The notes under the pieces are model-generated. The model searched no databases. It was given only the letters and a program-made list of their open reading frames with translations, and had not been told where the DNA came from. 13,943 nucleotides of DNA from the NCBI GenBank assembly GCA_905234005.1, contig CAJOFW010000053.1, positions 1-13,943 of the forward strand, read 5' to 3'. Positions 6,456 through 13,488 of the stretch are shown piece after piece. A program made the translations under genes and the position numbers. The stretch is from an uncultured Oscillospiraceae bacterium (lineage in GTDB: Bacteria > Bacillota > Clostridia > Oscillospirales > Oscillospiraceae). Within the stretch, counting starts at the first letter, position 1. Each line of letters begins with the position of its first letter.

Positions 6456-7331
6456 ATGACGCCCTCTTTGGAAAACATCATCACCATCGCCGACCGCGAC
6501 CTCGCCGCCGGCCGTTACGCCGACGCCGAAAAGGAATACGGCCGCGCCCTCGAGCTGGACCCCACGCTGTATGAGGCGCTGCACGGACGCGGCGTCGCCC
6601 ACACCTGGCAGAGCACGATGTTCGACGGCAACCCGATCGCCCTCATCGCGAGCACCGACGACGCGCTGCACCTGTGCCGCGAGAGCGGCGGCGACGAGGA
6701 CGAGTTCCTCATGCGTATAGCGCTCGATCTCACGCTCATCACAAGCTGCAAGTACAACGCGATGACCCGCATCTACCGCAGCATCGAGACACGCGAAAAC
6801 CAGACCGCGCCCTCGCCGCTCTTCTACTACACCTGGGCGATCTCCCATCCCGGCGGCCTCGCGCTGTCCGATATCGCGATCCCGCTCATCAACTACCTCG
6901 ACGCGATGATCCGCGTGAGCGAGTACCTCGACAAGCTGCTCGACGGCCACGAGGTCCTCAAGAACCGCCGCCTGCACAACGTCGGCAACCTCGCCGTATT
7001 CTACGACTGGATGGTCGAGCTGCAAAACGATACCGGCCGCGTGAACCCGGCCTATCTTGCCGCCACGAAGCAGAAGGCCGCCCGCCTTGCCGTGCTGCGC
7101 GAGAGGCTGGAGGAGGAGTGCTCCGCGCCGGAGTTCGCGAACGCCCCCTCCGAGCTGCCGCAGGGCCGCCCGCTGCCCGGCGCCGCCGCCGACGTCGACG
7201 TGCACGCCCGCGTGGCCCATTTCGGCGTCCGCCCGCCGCTGGAGGTCATCTGCCCGCTCTGCGGCACCATCCAGCGCTCGAACCGTTCGCTCTGCTTCCG
7301 CTGCTCGTGCCGGTTTGAGTTCGACGACTGA
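6456..7331 (+). CDS. TPR-repeat protein with C-terminal zinc ribbon
   Basis: The 291-residue protein starts with a tetratricopeptide-like pair of helices (ADRDLAAGRYADAEKEYGRA, then LDPTLYEALHGRGVAH), followed by a helical middle without recognisable catalytic motifs. It ends with a zinc-ribbon-like cysteine set Cys266-x2-Cys269-x10-Cys280-x2-Cys283 (plus Cys285). TPRs mediate protein-protein contacts, and short ribbons of this type often bind nucleic acid or ribosomal partners. It has no signal peptide or membrane helix, so it is cytoplasmic. The prfB start lies 35 bases after its stop with no promoter or terminator between, so it is co-transcribed with release factor 2; a link to translation is an inference from position only. 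The specific family is not recognised. Confidence 0.8.
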   Translation: MTPSLENIITIADRDLAAGRYADAEKEYGRALELDPTLYEALHGRGVAHTWQSTMFDGNPIALIASTDDALHLCRESGGDEDEFLMRIALDLTLITSCKYNAMTRIYRSIETRENQTAPSPLFYYTWAISHPGGLALSDIAIPLINYLDAMIRVSEYLDKLLDGHEVLKNRRLHNVGNLAVFYDWMVELQNDTGRVNPAYLAATKQKAARLAVLRERLEEECSAPEFANAPSELPQGRPLPGAAADVDVHARVAHFGVRPPLEVICPLCGTIQRSNRSLCFRCSCRFEFDD

Positions 7332-7366
7332 TCATAACCGGCTCCCACGGAAGGAACAAATCACCT

Positions 7367-8473
7367 ATGCTTGAATTCGAAGAATACAAAACAAAGCTCG
7401 CAAACCGCCGCCCCGACCTCGAGGATCTTCGCGGGGCGATGCGCCTTGAGGACGCGGCGGCCGAGATCGAAAAGCTGCAGGCCGAGAGCACGGAGGAGGG
7501 CTACTGGAACGACCTCGAGCGCAGCCAGAAGGCCCAGCGCCGCCTCCGCTCCCTCGAAAACAAATGCGAGAGCTTCCGAAAGCTCGAGACCGCCTGGGAC
7601 GACATGACGGTCATCTGCGAGATGGCCCTCGAGGAAAACGACGAGTCCATGCTGCCCGAGCTGAAGGACAGCTACGCGAAGTTTGAGTCCGACCTCGAGC
7701 AGCTCCGCCTCTCGACGCTTCTAAACGGCGAATACGACGCGAACAACGCGATCCTCACCTTCCACGCCGGCGCCGGCGGCACCGAGGCGCAGGACTGGGC
7801 GCAGATGCTCTATCGCATGTACACGATGTGGACGGATCGCCACGGCTTCAAATACACGCTCATGGACTGGCAGGACGGCGACCAGGCCGGCATCAAATCC
7901 GCCACCATCAAAATCGAGGGCGAGAACGCCTATGGCTACCTCAAGAGTGAGCACGGCGTTCACCGTCTCGTCCGCATCAGCCCGTTCGACGCGTCGGCCC
8001 GCCGGCAGACGAGCTTCGCCGCCGTCGAGGTCATGCCCGAGATCGGCGACGCGGAGGAGATCGAGCTGCGGGACGACGACATCAAAATGGACGTCTACCG
8101 CTCCTCCGGCGCGGGCGGCCAGAAGGTCAACAAGACAAGCTCCGCCGTGCGTCTGACGCACATCCCGACCGGCATCGTCGTGTCGAGCCAGGTCGAGCGC
8201 AGCCACTTCCAGAACCTCGAAAACTGCCGCCAGATGCTCCGCGCCAAGCTTGCTGAAATCAAGGAGCGCGAACACCTCGAGAAGATCGAGGACATCAAGG
8301 GCGTGCAGATGAAAATCGAGTGGGGCAGCCAGATCCGAAACTACGTCTTCATGCCGTACACGCTCGCGAAGGACACCCGCACAGGCTACGAAAACGGCAA
8401 CATCCAGGCCGTCATGGACGGCGATATCGACGGGTTTATCAACGCGTACCTCGCGATGAAGGCGAACACCTGA
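7367..8473 (+). CDS. prfB: Peptide chain release factor 2
   Basis: Recognises UGA and UAA in the ribosomal A site and triggers peptide release. The 368-residue protein shows the RF2 stop-codon tripeptide Ser205-Pro206-Phe207 (ISPFDAS) and the catalytic Gly250-Gly251-Gln252 loop (SSGAGGQKVNKTSS), at the same residue numbers as in E. coli RF2. The coiled N-terminal domain (residues 1-110) is complete. Many prfB genes carry a programmed +1 frameshift (CTT TGA C) near codon 26; here the corresponding place reads CGC CTT GAG GAC (MRLEDAA), so the gene is read in one frame and that autoregulation is absent. AAGGA precedes the start by 11 bases. It is the second gene of an operon with the TPR protein. 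Confidence 0.97.
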   Translation: MLEFEEYKTKLANRRPDLEDLRGAMRLEDAAAEIEKLQAESTEEGYWNDLERSQKAQRRLRSLENKCESFRKLETAWDDMTVICEMALEENDESMLPELKDSYAKFESDLEQLRLSTLLNGEYDANNAILTFHAGAGGTEAQDWAQMLYRMYTMWTDRHGFKYTLMDWQDGDQAGIKSATIKIEGENAYGYLKSEHGVHRLVRISPFDASARRQTSFAAVEVMPEIGDAEEIELRDDDIKMDVYRSSGAGGQKVNKTSSAVRLTHIPTGIVVSSQVERSHFQNLENCRQMLRAKLAEIKEREHLEKIEDIKGVQMKIEWGSQIRNYVFMPYTLAKDTRTGYENGNIQAVMDGDIDGFINAYLAMKANT

Positions 8474-8529
8474 ACCGCCGCGGGCGGCGAGGGTAAACCG
8501 GTACGGATTTCCCCGGAGGATATTATCAG

Positions 8530-8560
8530 ACGGCGCGGCGGCACAAGGCTGCGCCGTTTT
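8530..8560 (+). terminator. Intrinsic terminator of the TPR-prfB operon
   Basis: ACGGCGCGGC and GCTGCGCCGT form a 10-bp stem (one G-U) around GGCACAAG, followed by TTTT. It lies 57 bases after the prfB stop codon. Confidence 0.8.
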
Positions 8561-8581
8561 CGCGGAACAATAATACAATAT

Positions 8582-8610
8582 TTGTAAATCAGCGCCAAGC
8601 CGTTTATACA
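8582..8610 (+). promoter_or_regulatory. Promoter of the flavin oxidoreductase gene
   Basis: TTGTAA (8582-8587) and TATACA (8605-8610) are 17 bases apart. The ATG at 8642 follows GAGGT (8630-8634). Confidence 0.65.
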
Positions 8611-8641
8611 TATTTGAATGAAGTAAAACGAGGTAATTTGC

Positions 8642-10651
8642 ATGGAAATGAAATACGCCCATGTGCTGTCGCCCGTCCGGGTCGGCGGCTTTGTGCTCAA
8701 GAACCGGCTGATATCCTCCAACTCCCTGCCGCACTTCCTGCAGGGGCCGGAGACGTTCCCCGCAGAGCCGGTCATCAACCACGTCGTGGAGATGGCGAAA
8801 AACGGCGCCGCCGTCGTGACGTTCGCCGACTGGACGAATATGGCCCAGCGCGAATCCGTCAACGAGGACGGAAAACGCTTTCCGATGTTCACGCTGGACT
8901 CGGACCCCAGCGTCGAAAACTACATCTGCCAGCTCGCCGATCAGGTGCACTACTACGGCTCCCGTGTATCGCTCGCGCTGATGATGTTCGCCGCGCCCGA
9001 CCCGGTGTACGACGTGAACGCCGCGCCGCCCGTGCCGGCCCCGTCCGGCCCGCCGCCCCGTTTCGGCGAGAAGGTCTACGACAACTACGGCATGAACGAT
9101 CTCATGCGCGGCAACCGGGAGGGCAAGGCCCTCACCCATGCGCAGATCGCCGAGATCATCGACTATCTCGCGGGCCGGGCGCTCAAGTACAAGAAGCTCG
9201 GCTTTGACATGGTCACGCTGCATTTCGCCTACCGGGCGACGCTGTTTGCACGCTTCCTGTCCGCGAAGACGAACCACCGCACCGACGAGTACGGCGGCCC
9301 GATCGAAAACCGCGCCCGGTTCCTTATGGAGCTGTGCGCCCGGATCAAGGCGCTGTGCGGCCGCGATTTCCCGATCGAGGTGCAGATTACGGGCAGCGAA
9401 CGGGACGGCAACACGATCGAGGAGACGATCAAGCTCGCGAAGCTCTGCGAGGGGCTTGTCGACATCTTCCAGTTCCGGGCGGACACGGCAAACCTCAACC
9501 ATCCCACGTCGTACAACTCGAAGGAGCACGAGTACGCCGCCCTCGCCGACTGCGCCGCGGTCAAGGCCAGCGGCACGGGCATCCTCTGCGAGGTGCTCGG
9601 CGGTATGCTCGATTTCGACGACATGGAGGAGATCCTCGCCTCCGGCAAGGCCGATCTCATCGGCGGCGCGAGGATGTTCTTCTGCGATTTCGACCTCTAC
9701 GACAAGCTCAAGGAGGGCCGGAACGAGGATGTATTCCCGTGCATCCGCTGCAACAAGTGCCACGTTCCCAGCCTCGAGGGCGGCTGGCTCAGCTTCTGCT
9801 CCGTGAACCCGCGCATGGGCATCGAGCACCGGCTCGAGAAGCTGACAAAGCCTGTCGGAAGGAAGAAGAAGGTAGCGGTCGTCGGCGGCGGCCCGGCCGG
9901 TATGCGAGCGGCGCTCTACTGCCGCGAACGCGGCCACGACGTGACGCTGTATGAGGCGACGGATCGTCTCGGCGGCCAGCTCAAGGTCATGGACGCGCCG
10001 AGCTTCAAGTGGGCGCTGGCCCGGTACCGCAGGTGGCTCGTCGCCCAGATCGAAAAGAGCGGCGTAAACGTCGTCATGAACACCCGTGCGGATAAGTCCC
10101 TGCTCGAGGCCGGCGGCTACGAGGCCGTGATCCTCGCCCTCGGCGCACTGCCGAAGGCCCCGCCGATCCCCGGCGTCGAGAGGGCGTGGAACATCCTGAC
10201 GGTGTTCGGCAACGAGGACAAGCTCGGTCACCGCTGCGTCGTGATCGGCGGCTCGGAGTCCGGCACCGAGGCCGGGCTGTACCTCGCCGAGAACGGCCAC
10301 GCGGTCACGATCCTGACCCGGGGCGACACCCTCGCGCCGGACGCGACGCCCATCCACTACCGCGAGACGATCGACGAGTATTTCCAGACGCTTTCGGACA
10401 TCGACTACATCGAGCACGCCGCCGCGACCGCGATCGGCGACGGCTGCGTCGAATACACGACGGCCGACGGCGCGACGCACCGCGTCGAATGCGACTCCGT
10501 CGTCGCGCTCGGCGGCATGAACCCGCTGCAGGAGGAGGCCATGACGATGTACGGCGTCACGCCGGACACGTTCATGATCGGCGACTGCGCCGAGATCGGC
10601 AACCTCCAGAAGTGCAACCGGGGCGCGTTCGCCGCCGCGTACAACCTCTGA
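8642..10651 (+). CDS. NADH:flavin oxidoreductase, OYE/2,4-dienoyl-CoA reductase type with FMN, 4Fe-4S and FAD
   Basis: A 669-residue three-cofactor enzyme. Residues 1-350 form an Old-Yellow-Enzyme FMN barrel (LSPVRVGGFVLKNRL; NHRTDEYGGPIENRARF). The iron-sulfur cluster is bound by Cys367-x2-Cys370-x2-Cys373-x12-Cys386 (CIRCNKC ... CSVNP). From residue 410 there is an FAD domain (VVGGGPAGMRAAL, 415-420) with an inserted NAD(P)H domain (VIGGSESGTEAG, 534-545), and GDC near the C-terminus. Relatives reduce enoates, dienoyl-CoA, bile-acid or steroid double bonds, or demethylate amines. In the usual catalytic motif HGAHGY the second His, Gly and Tyr are replaced: here it is His194-Phe-Ala-Tyr-Arg-Ala. 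The substrate is therefore probably not a typical enoate; a subgroup of clostridial homologs has similar HxxYR sequences. The gene is monocistronic, with its own promoter. Confidence 0.92.
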   Translation: MEMKYAHVLSPVRVGGFVLKNRLISSNSLPHFLQGPETFPAEPVINHVVEMAKNGAAVVTFADWTNMAQRESVNEDGKRFPMFTLDSDPSVENYICQLADQVHYYGSRVSLALMMFAAPDPVYDVNAAPPVPAPSGPPPRFGEKVYDNYGMNDLMRGNREGKALTHAQIAEIIDYLAGRALKYKKLGFDMVTLHFAYRATLFARFLSAKTNHRTDEYGGPIENRARFLMELCARIKALCGRDFPIEVQITGSERDGNTIEETIKLAKLCEGLVDIFQFRADTANLNHPTSYNSKEHEYAALADCAAVKASGTGILCEVLGGMLDFDDMEEILASGKADLIGGARMFFCDFDLYDKLKEGRNEDVFPCIRCNKCHVPSLEGGWLSFCSVNPRMGIEHRLEKLTKPVGRKKKVAVVGGGPAGMRAALYCRERGHDVTLYEATDRLGGQLKVMDAPSFKWALARYRRWLVAQIEKSGVNVVMNTRADKSLLEAGGYEAVILALGALPKAPPIPGVERAWNILTVFGNEDKLGHRCVVIGGSESGTEAGLYLAENGHAVTILTRGDTLAPDATPIHYRETIDEYFQTLSDIDYIEHAAATAIGDGCVEYTTADGATHRVECDSVVALGGMNPLQEEAMTMYGVTPDTFMIGDCAEIGNLQKCNRGAFAAAYNL

Positions 10652-10673
10652 TGCTTTTTCCTGAAAGAAAAAG

Positions 10674-10835
10674 GTAACTGTTCAGATACCCCGCCGCTCC
10701 GCGGAGCCTGCGCCCGCAGATGCTTTGCTTCAAAAATACCCTGGTCGAGCCTCTCACGCCGACCAAACCCGGCAAAACCGGGTGCGATAAGCGCGAGCAA
10801 CCCTGTTCAGCACCCGGCTGGTGCTGAACGGTTAC
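10674..10835 (+). repeat. Dispersed structured element, copy 1
   Basis: The element starts with GTAACTGTTCAG and ends with CTGAACGGTTAC, inverted ends that match at 11 of 12 positions. Inside are a small hairpin (CCCGG-CAAAA-CCGGG) and, at the 3' end, a perfect 10-bp hairpin GTTCAGCACC/GGTGCTGAAC (10805-10829). A diverged copy lies in reverse orientation at 13188-13354; about 60 bases (10746-10808) are highly similar. It resembles a MITE or a REP-like mobile repeat and codes for no protein. Confidence 0.85.
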
Positions 10836-11091
10836 AGAAAAAGCGTGACCGGAATGCCATCCGATATTTGGTTTGATATTTGCGGGGAGAAACGGCTATA
10901 TAATCCCTTAGGGCAACACCGCACAAATAGGAGGCGCACGTCTTGCTTGCATCTTTTCCGGCATATTTCACAAAAAGCCTCGGGAATACACAAAGTATTC
11001 CCTGCGTCTGCCGCTGCGTTTTGGGAATGCGGAGCCGCGGGAAGCGGTTTTGGGGGACGGTTTTCTGTGGAACGGATTTATGATGGACGCG
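10836..11091. other. Non-coding stretch with truncated palindromic repeat
   Basis: Between copy 1 of the dispersed element and the end of the kinase gene no protein-coding gene is convincing. The segment 10910-11002 (GGGCAACACCGCACAAATAG onward) ends in a perfect hairpin GGGAATAC/GTATTCCC (10982-11002). On the minus strand that hairpin is followed by GAGGCTTTTT and may terminate the two-component operon. The sequence looks like the left half of a long palindromic repeat whose right half is lost. TTGATA-18-TATATA (10873-10902) could be a plus-strand promoter into it, with low confidence. Confidence 0.5.
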
Positions 11092-12484
11092 TCATCTGCA
11101 CGGCATGGTGAAGATAAATTCGCTCCCAAACCCCAACCGGCTCGCGGCGGTGATGCGGCCTCCGTGGAGGCGGGCGATCTGCTGCGCGAGGCTCAGACCG
11201 AGACCGACGCCGGGCGTGTCGTCGCCCCGGACGCGGTCGGCCTGGTAGAAGCGGTTCCAAATGCGGTCGAGGTCGTCCGGGGCGATGCCGACGCCGTCGT
11301 CCCGGACTGAGACGCAGGCGTTCGGCCCGTCCCGGTACACCCGCACCCAGACGTGCCCGCCGTCCCTGCCGTACTTCACGGCGTTCGTCACGAGGTTCTG
11401 CACGAGGCTGATGAGAAGGGCGGCGTCGCCGGTCACGTACACGTCCGGCTCCGCCTGACACGATATCTCGATGTCCCGCACGGCGACGGCACGCTGTTCC
11501 TCGCATACGTCCTCCGTAAGACCGCCGAGCTCCAGCTCGTCCCGGTCGATTTTGCGAATCATCGTCCGGGCGTTGCTGTGGTTGGTGATGTAGGTCGGGT
11601 CCTCGGAGAGAATGTAGCCGACAATCTGGTTAATCGGATTATAGCCTTTTTCCTCCAAAGCCCGGTAGACTACGGACAAAATCCGGTGGATTTCCGCGTC
11701 CTTGTCGCGTGCGCAGCTCGTGCGACGCGTCGGAGGTGAACTGGCGCTCGGCCTCGAACGAGCGCTCGAGCCTGCCCATCATGTCGTCGAACGTCGCCGC
11801 AAGCTCATGCGCCTCGTCCCGGCCATGGCCCAAGTCGATGCGGCGGGACAGGTCGTGCCCGTCGGATATCTCTCTCGCCGACTCGGTGATTTTCCGGAGC
11901 GGGCGCAGCGACCGGCCCGCGATCGCCCAGCCGCCCACCGCCGCGAGCAGGACGATGACGGGCAGGCCGATGAACGTCAGCTTTTCCACCGAGTCCATGA
12001 CGTTCTCCATGCTGTCCTCGGGCAGCACGCCGACGACCCACACGCCGCCTTCCGGCTCGTACGACGCCGCCCGCGCCATGCGCCCGCGGCCGTCCGCCGA
12101 CGCAGGCTTCCACACATAATAGCAGTAGACGCCGGCCTCCTCCGTGAGGGCGCGGAAAACCTGACCCGGCTCGTGGTTTTCGAGCAGATCGGGCATGATG
12201 TCCTCGATGTCAAAGATGTCCGTCCCGGTCAGCAGCTCGCCGCCGTCGGCGCTGAAGGTGAGAAGATACGCCCCGTCGTCGTAATGCCGGACGCGGAAAT
12301 CGCGGAGCATGCCGGATTCGTATTCGATTTCGCCCGCGTAGCTTGTGACGGCGTCCTCGAGCGTGGCCTCCGCCGTGGTTGCCGCCGCCCGTCCGGCGAT
12401 TGCGTGCAGCGCCAGCAGCAGCGCCCCCGCCACGAGCAGCAGCAGCGCCGAAAACAGCGCCGTCAGCTTTGTCTGCAGCTTCAT
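11092..12484 (-). pseudogene. Sensor histidine kinase, DHp domain interrupted by an ireB fragment
   Basis: N-terminal part (from 12484): a membrane helix at residues 7-30, an extracytoplasmic sensor region, a second helix at 169-190, HAMP, and the H-box TSDASHELRT with phospho-acceptor His255. The C-terminal part has the ATPase motifs: N-box (LVQNLVTNAVKYG), G1 (DDGVGIA), F-box (RFYQAD) and G2 (GVGLGLSLAQQIA), ending at 11092. Between them the dimerisation helices are replaced by about 59 residues of an IreB-family protein, and the upstream junction shifts the frame by +1. Translation from the start ends after 281 residues at 11639, without the ATPase domain. The kinase therefore cannot autophosphorylate as a single chain. 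Its start overlaps the response-regulator stop (ATGA), so the pair is translationally coupled. It was a normal envelope-sensing kinase before the event. Confidence 0.9.
11530..11709 (-). other. Fragment of an ireB gene patched into the kinase gene
   Basis: The frame reads RDKDAEIHRILSVVYRALEE, then KGYNPINQIVGYILSEDPTY, then ITNHSNARTMIRKIDRDEL. This is the body of IreB (YrzL, formerly DUF965), a small regulatory phosphoprotein that is a substrate of the PASTA-domain Ser/Thr kinase IreK in Enterococcus. About 59 of the usual 85-90 residues are present, without N-terminus or C-terminus. The downstream junction is in frame with the kinase ATPase domain (DELELGGLTEDVC); the upstream junction is not. 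Junctions fall in short shared sequences (ACGC; GAGCTG). It is almost certainly a copied fragment, not a working ireB. Confidence 0.88.
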
Positions 12485-13158
12485 TCGCTCTCTTCCCTCA
12501 ATACATAGCCGTAGCCCCGGACGGTGTGGATGAGCTTCGGCTCAAAATCCGCGTCCACCTTCTTGCGCAGCATGCGGATGTACACGTCGACCACGTTGGA
12601 GCCGACGATATAGTCGCCGCTCCAGAGATTCGTCTCGATCTGCTCACGGCTGAGCACGAGACCCTTGTTTCGTATGAGATATTCGAGCAGGGCAAATTCC
12701 TTCGCGGTCAGCATCAGCTCCGTGTCGCCGCGTGTGACGCGGTGGCGGGCAATGTCGACCGTGAGGTCGCCGCAGACGCAGGTGTTCGATTTCAAAGCGT
12801 CCCGGCGGCGTGTCAGCGCCCGCAGCCGGGCCATCAGCTCCTCAAACTCAAACGGCTTGACGAGATAGTCGTCCGCGCCGAGGTCAAGTCCCTCGACCTT
12901 GTCGGCCAGCGAATCCCGCGCCGTCAGAAACAGCACCGGCGTGTCGTCGCCCCGTTCGCGGAGCTGCGTCAGCACCTCGAAGCCGTCCACGCGGGGCATC
13001 ATGACGTCGAGGATCGCCGCGTCGTACCGAACCGCCGCGAGGTAATCGAGCGCCTCCTGTCCGTCAAAGCAGGCGTCCACCGAATACCCCTCCCAGCCCA
13101 GCCGCCGTGTGATCACCCGGTTGAGCGCCTTCTCATCCTCGGCCAGCAGAATTCTCAT
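12481..13158 (-). CDS. OmpR/PhoB-family response regulator
   Basis: The 225-residue regulator is intact. The receiver domain (1-115) has the acidic pocket Glu7-Asp8-Glu9, phospho-acceptor Asp51 (AILDVMMPR), Thr79 (LFLTA) and Lys101 (YLVKPF). The winged-helix effector (about 128-222) has LTAKEFALLEYLI, the recognition region (GSNVVDVYIRMLRKK) and the C-terminal hairpin HTVRGYGYVL. Phosphorylated dimers of this class bind direct repeats with 10-11 bp period; such repeats lie 220-280 bases upstream at 13378-13397 and 13421-13440. AAAGGAG precedes the ATG by 7 bases. Its partner kinase is broken, so the regulator would depend on another phosphate source or act unphosphorylated. Confidence 0.95.
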   Translation of the reverse strand: MRILLAEDEKALNRVITRRLGWEGYSVDACFDGQEALDYLAAVRYDAAILDVMMPRVDGFEVLTQLRERGDDTPVLFLTARDSLADKVEGLDLGADDYLVKPFEFEELMARLRALTRRRDALKSNTCVCGDLTVDIARHRVTRGDTELMLTAKEFALLEYLIRNKGLVLSREQIETNLWSGDYIVGSNVVDVYIRMLRKKVDADFEPKLIHTVRGYGYVLREESE

Positions 13159-13187
13159 GGATGGCTCCTTTCGCTTTCTCGCGATCT

Positions 13188-13354
13188 GTTCGGAACCGCC
13201 GGTTCCGAACCGGGTTACTCGCGCTTATCGCACCCGGCTATGCCGGATTTGATCGGCGCGAGGGGTTCGCCCAGGCTCGCCCGGTGGTCTTTTTGCCGAA
13301 AAGCGAGGTTTCCGGCAAAAATGAAGCGAGACGGCGGGGCGTCTGAACAGTTAC
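13188..13354 (-). repeat. Dispersed structured element, copy 2, forming the 5' leader of the two-component operon
   Basis: In minus orientation it starts with GTAACTGTTCAG, identical to copy 1, shares the core with CCGGGTGCGATAAGCGCGAG, and ends in the hairpin GTTCGGAACC/GGTTCCGAAC (13188-13210). The hairpin occupies the same place as in copy 1 but differs in sequence with both strands changed together. The closing GGTTAC of copy 1 is missing. An additional hairpin TTTTTGCCG/CGGCAAAAA lies at 13291-13319. The element begins a few bases after the expected transcription start and ends 12 bases before the AAAGGAG site of the response regulator. Confidence 0.83.
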
Positions 13355-13363
13355 AATAATTGT

Positions 13364-13397
13364 ACTGTACCCATCGTAAATGAAAACCGGATGAAAA
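13364..13397 (-). promoter_or_regulatory. Two-component operon promoter with OmpR-type direct repeats
   Basis: On the minus strand, repeats TTTTCAT (13391-13397 and 13380-13386, period 11 bp) are followed after 8 bases by the -10 box TACAGT (13364-13369). There is no good -35 hexamer, as is usual for activator-dependent promoters. The same arrangement is mirrored for the lipoprotein gene. Confidence 0.7.
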
Positions 13398-13420
13398 ACA
13401 AGCCGAAAATTTTTTCTTTG

Positions 13421-13454
13421 CTTTCATCGTGTTTTCATTTTCGCCGGGTACAAT
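13421..13454 (+). promoter_or_regulatory. Lipoprotein promoter with OmpR-type direct repeats
   Basis: TTTCAT (13422-13427) and TTTTCAT (13432-13438) repeat with 11-bp period, followed 8 bases after the arm by TACAAT (13449-13454). The 20-bp arm is the reverse complement of 13378-13397 with three mismatches. The leader to the start codon at 13489 is short. Confidence 0.72.
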
Positions 13455-13488
13455 ACAGCCATCAACAGCGAAAGGACGGGTTCACCCC

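Noticed and set aside
7721..10480. Very long minus-strand open frame (919 codons) opposite prfB and the flavin oxidoreductase
   Set aside because: It is antisense to two certain genes and crosses their intergenic terminator and promoter; composition (Arg, Ala, Val, Asp, His) is that of a GC-rich shadow frame without any motif.
10942..11083. Short frame from TTG behind AGGAGG (about 47 codons)
   Set aside because: It lies within a repeat-derived segment, crosses its hairpin and has no protein-like features.
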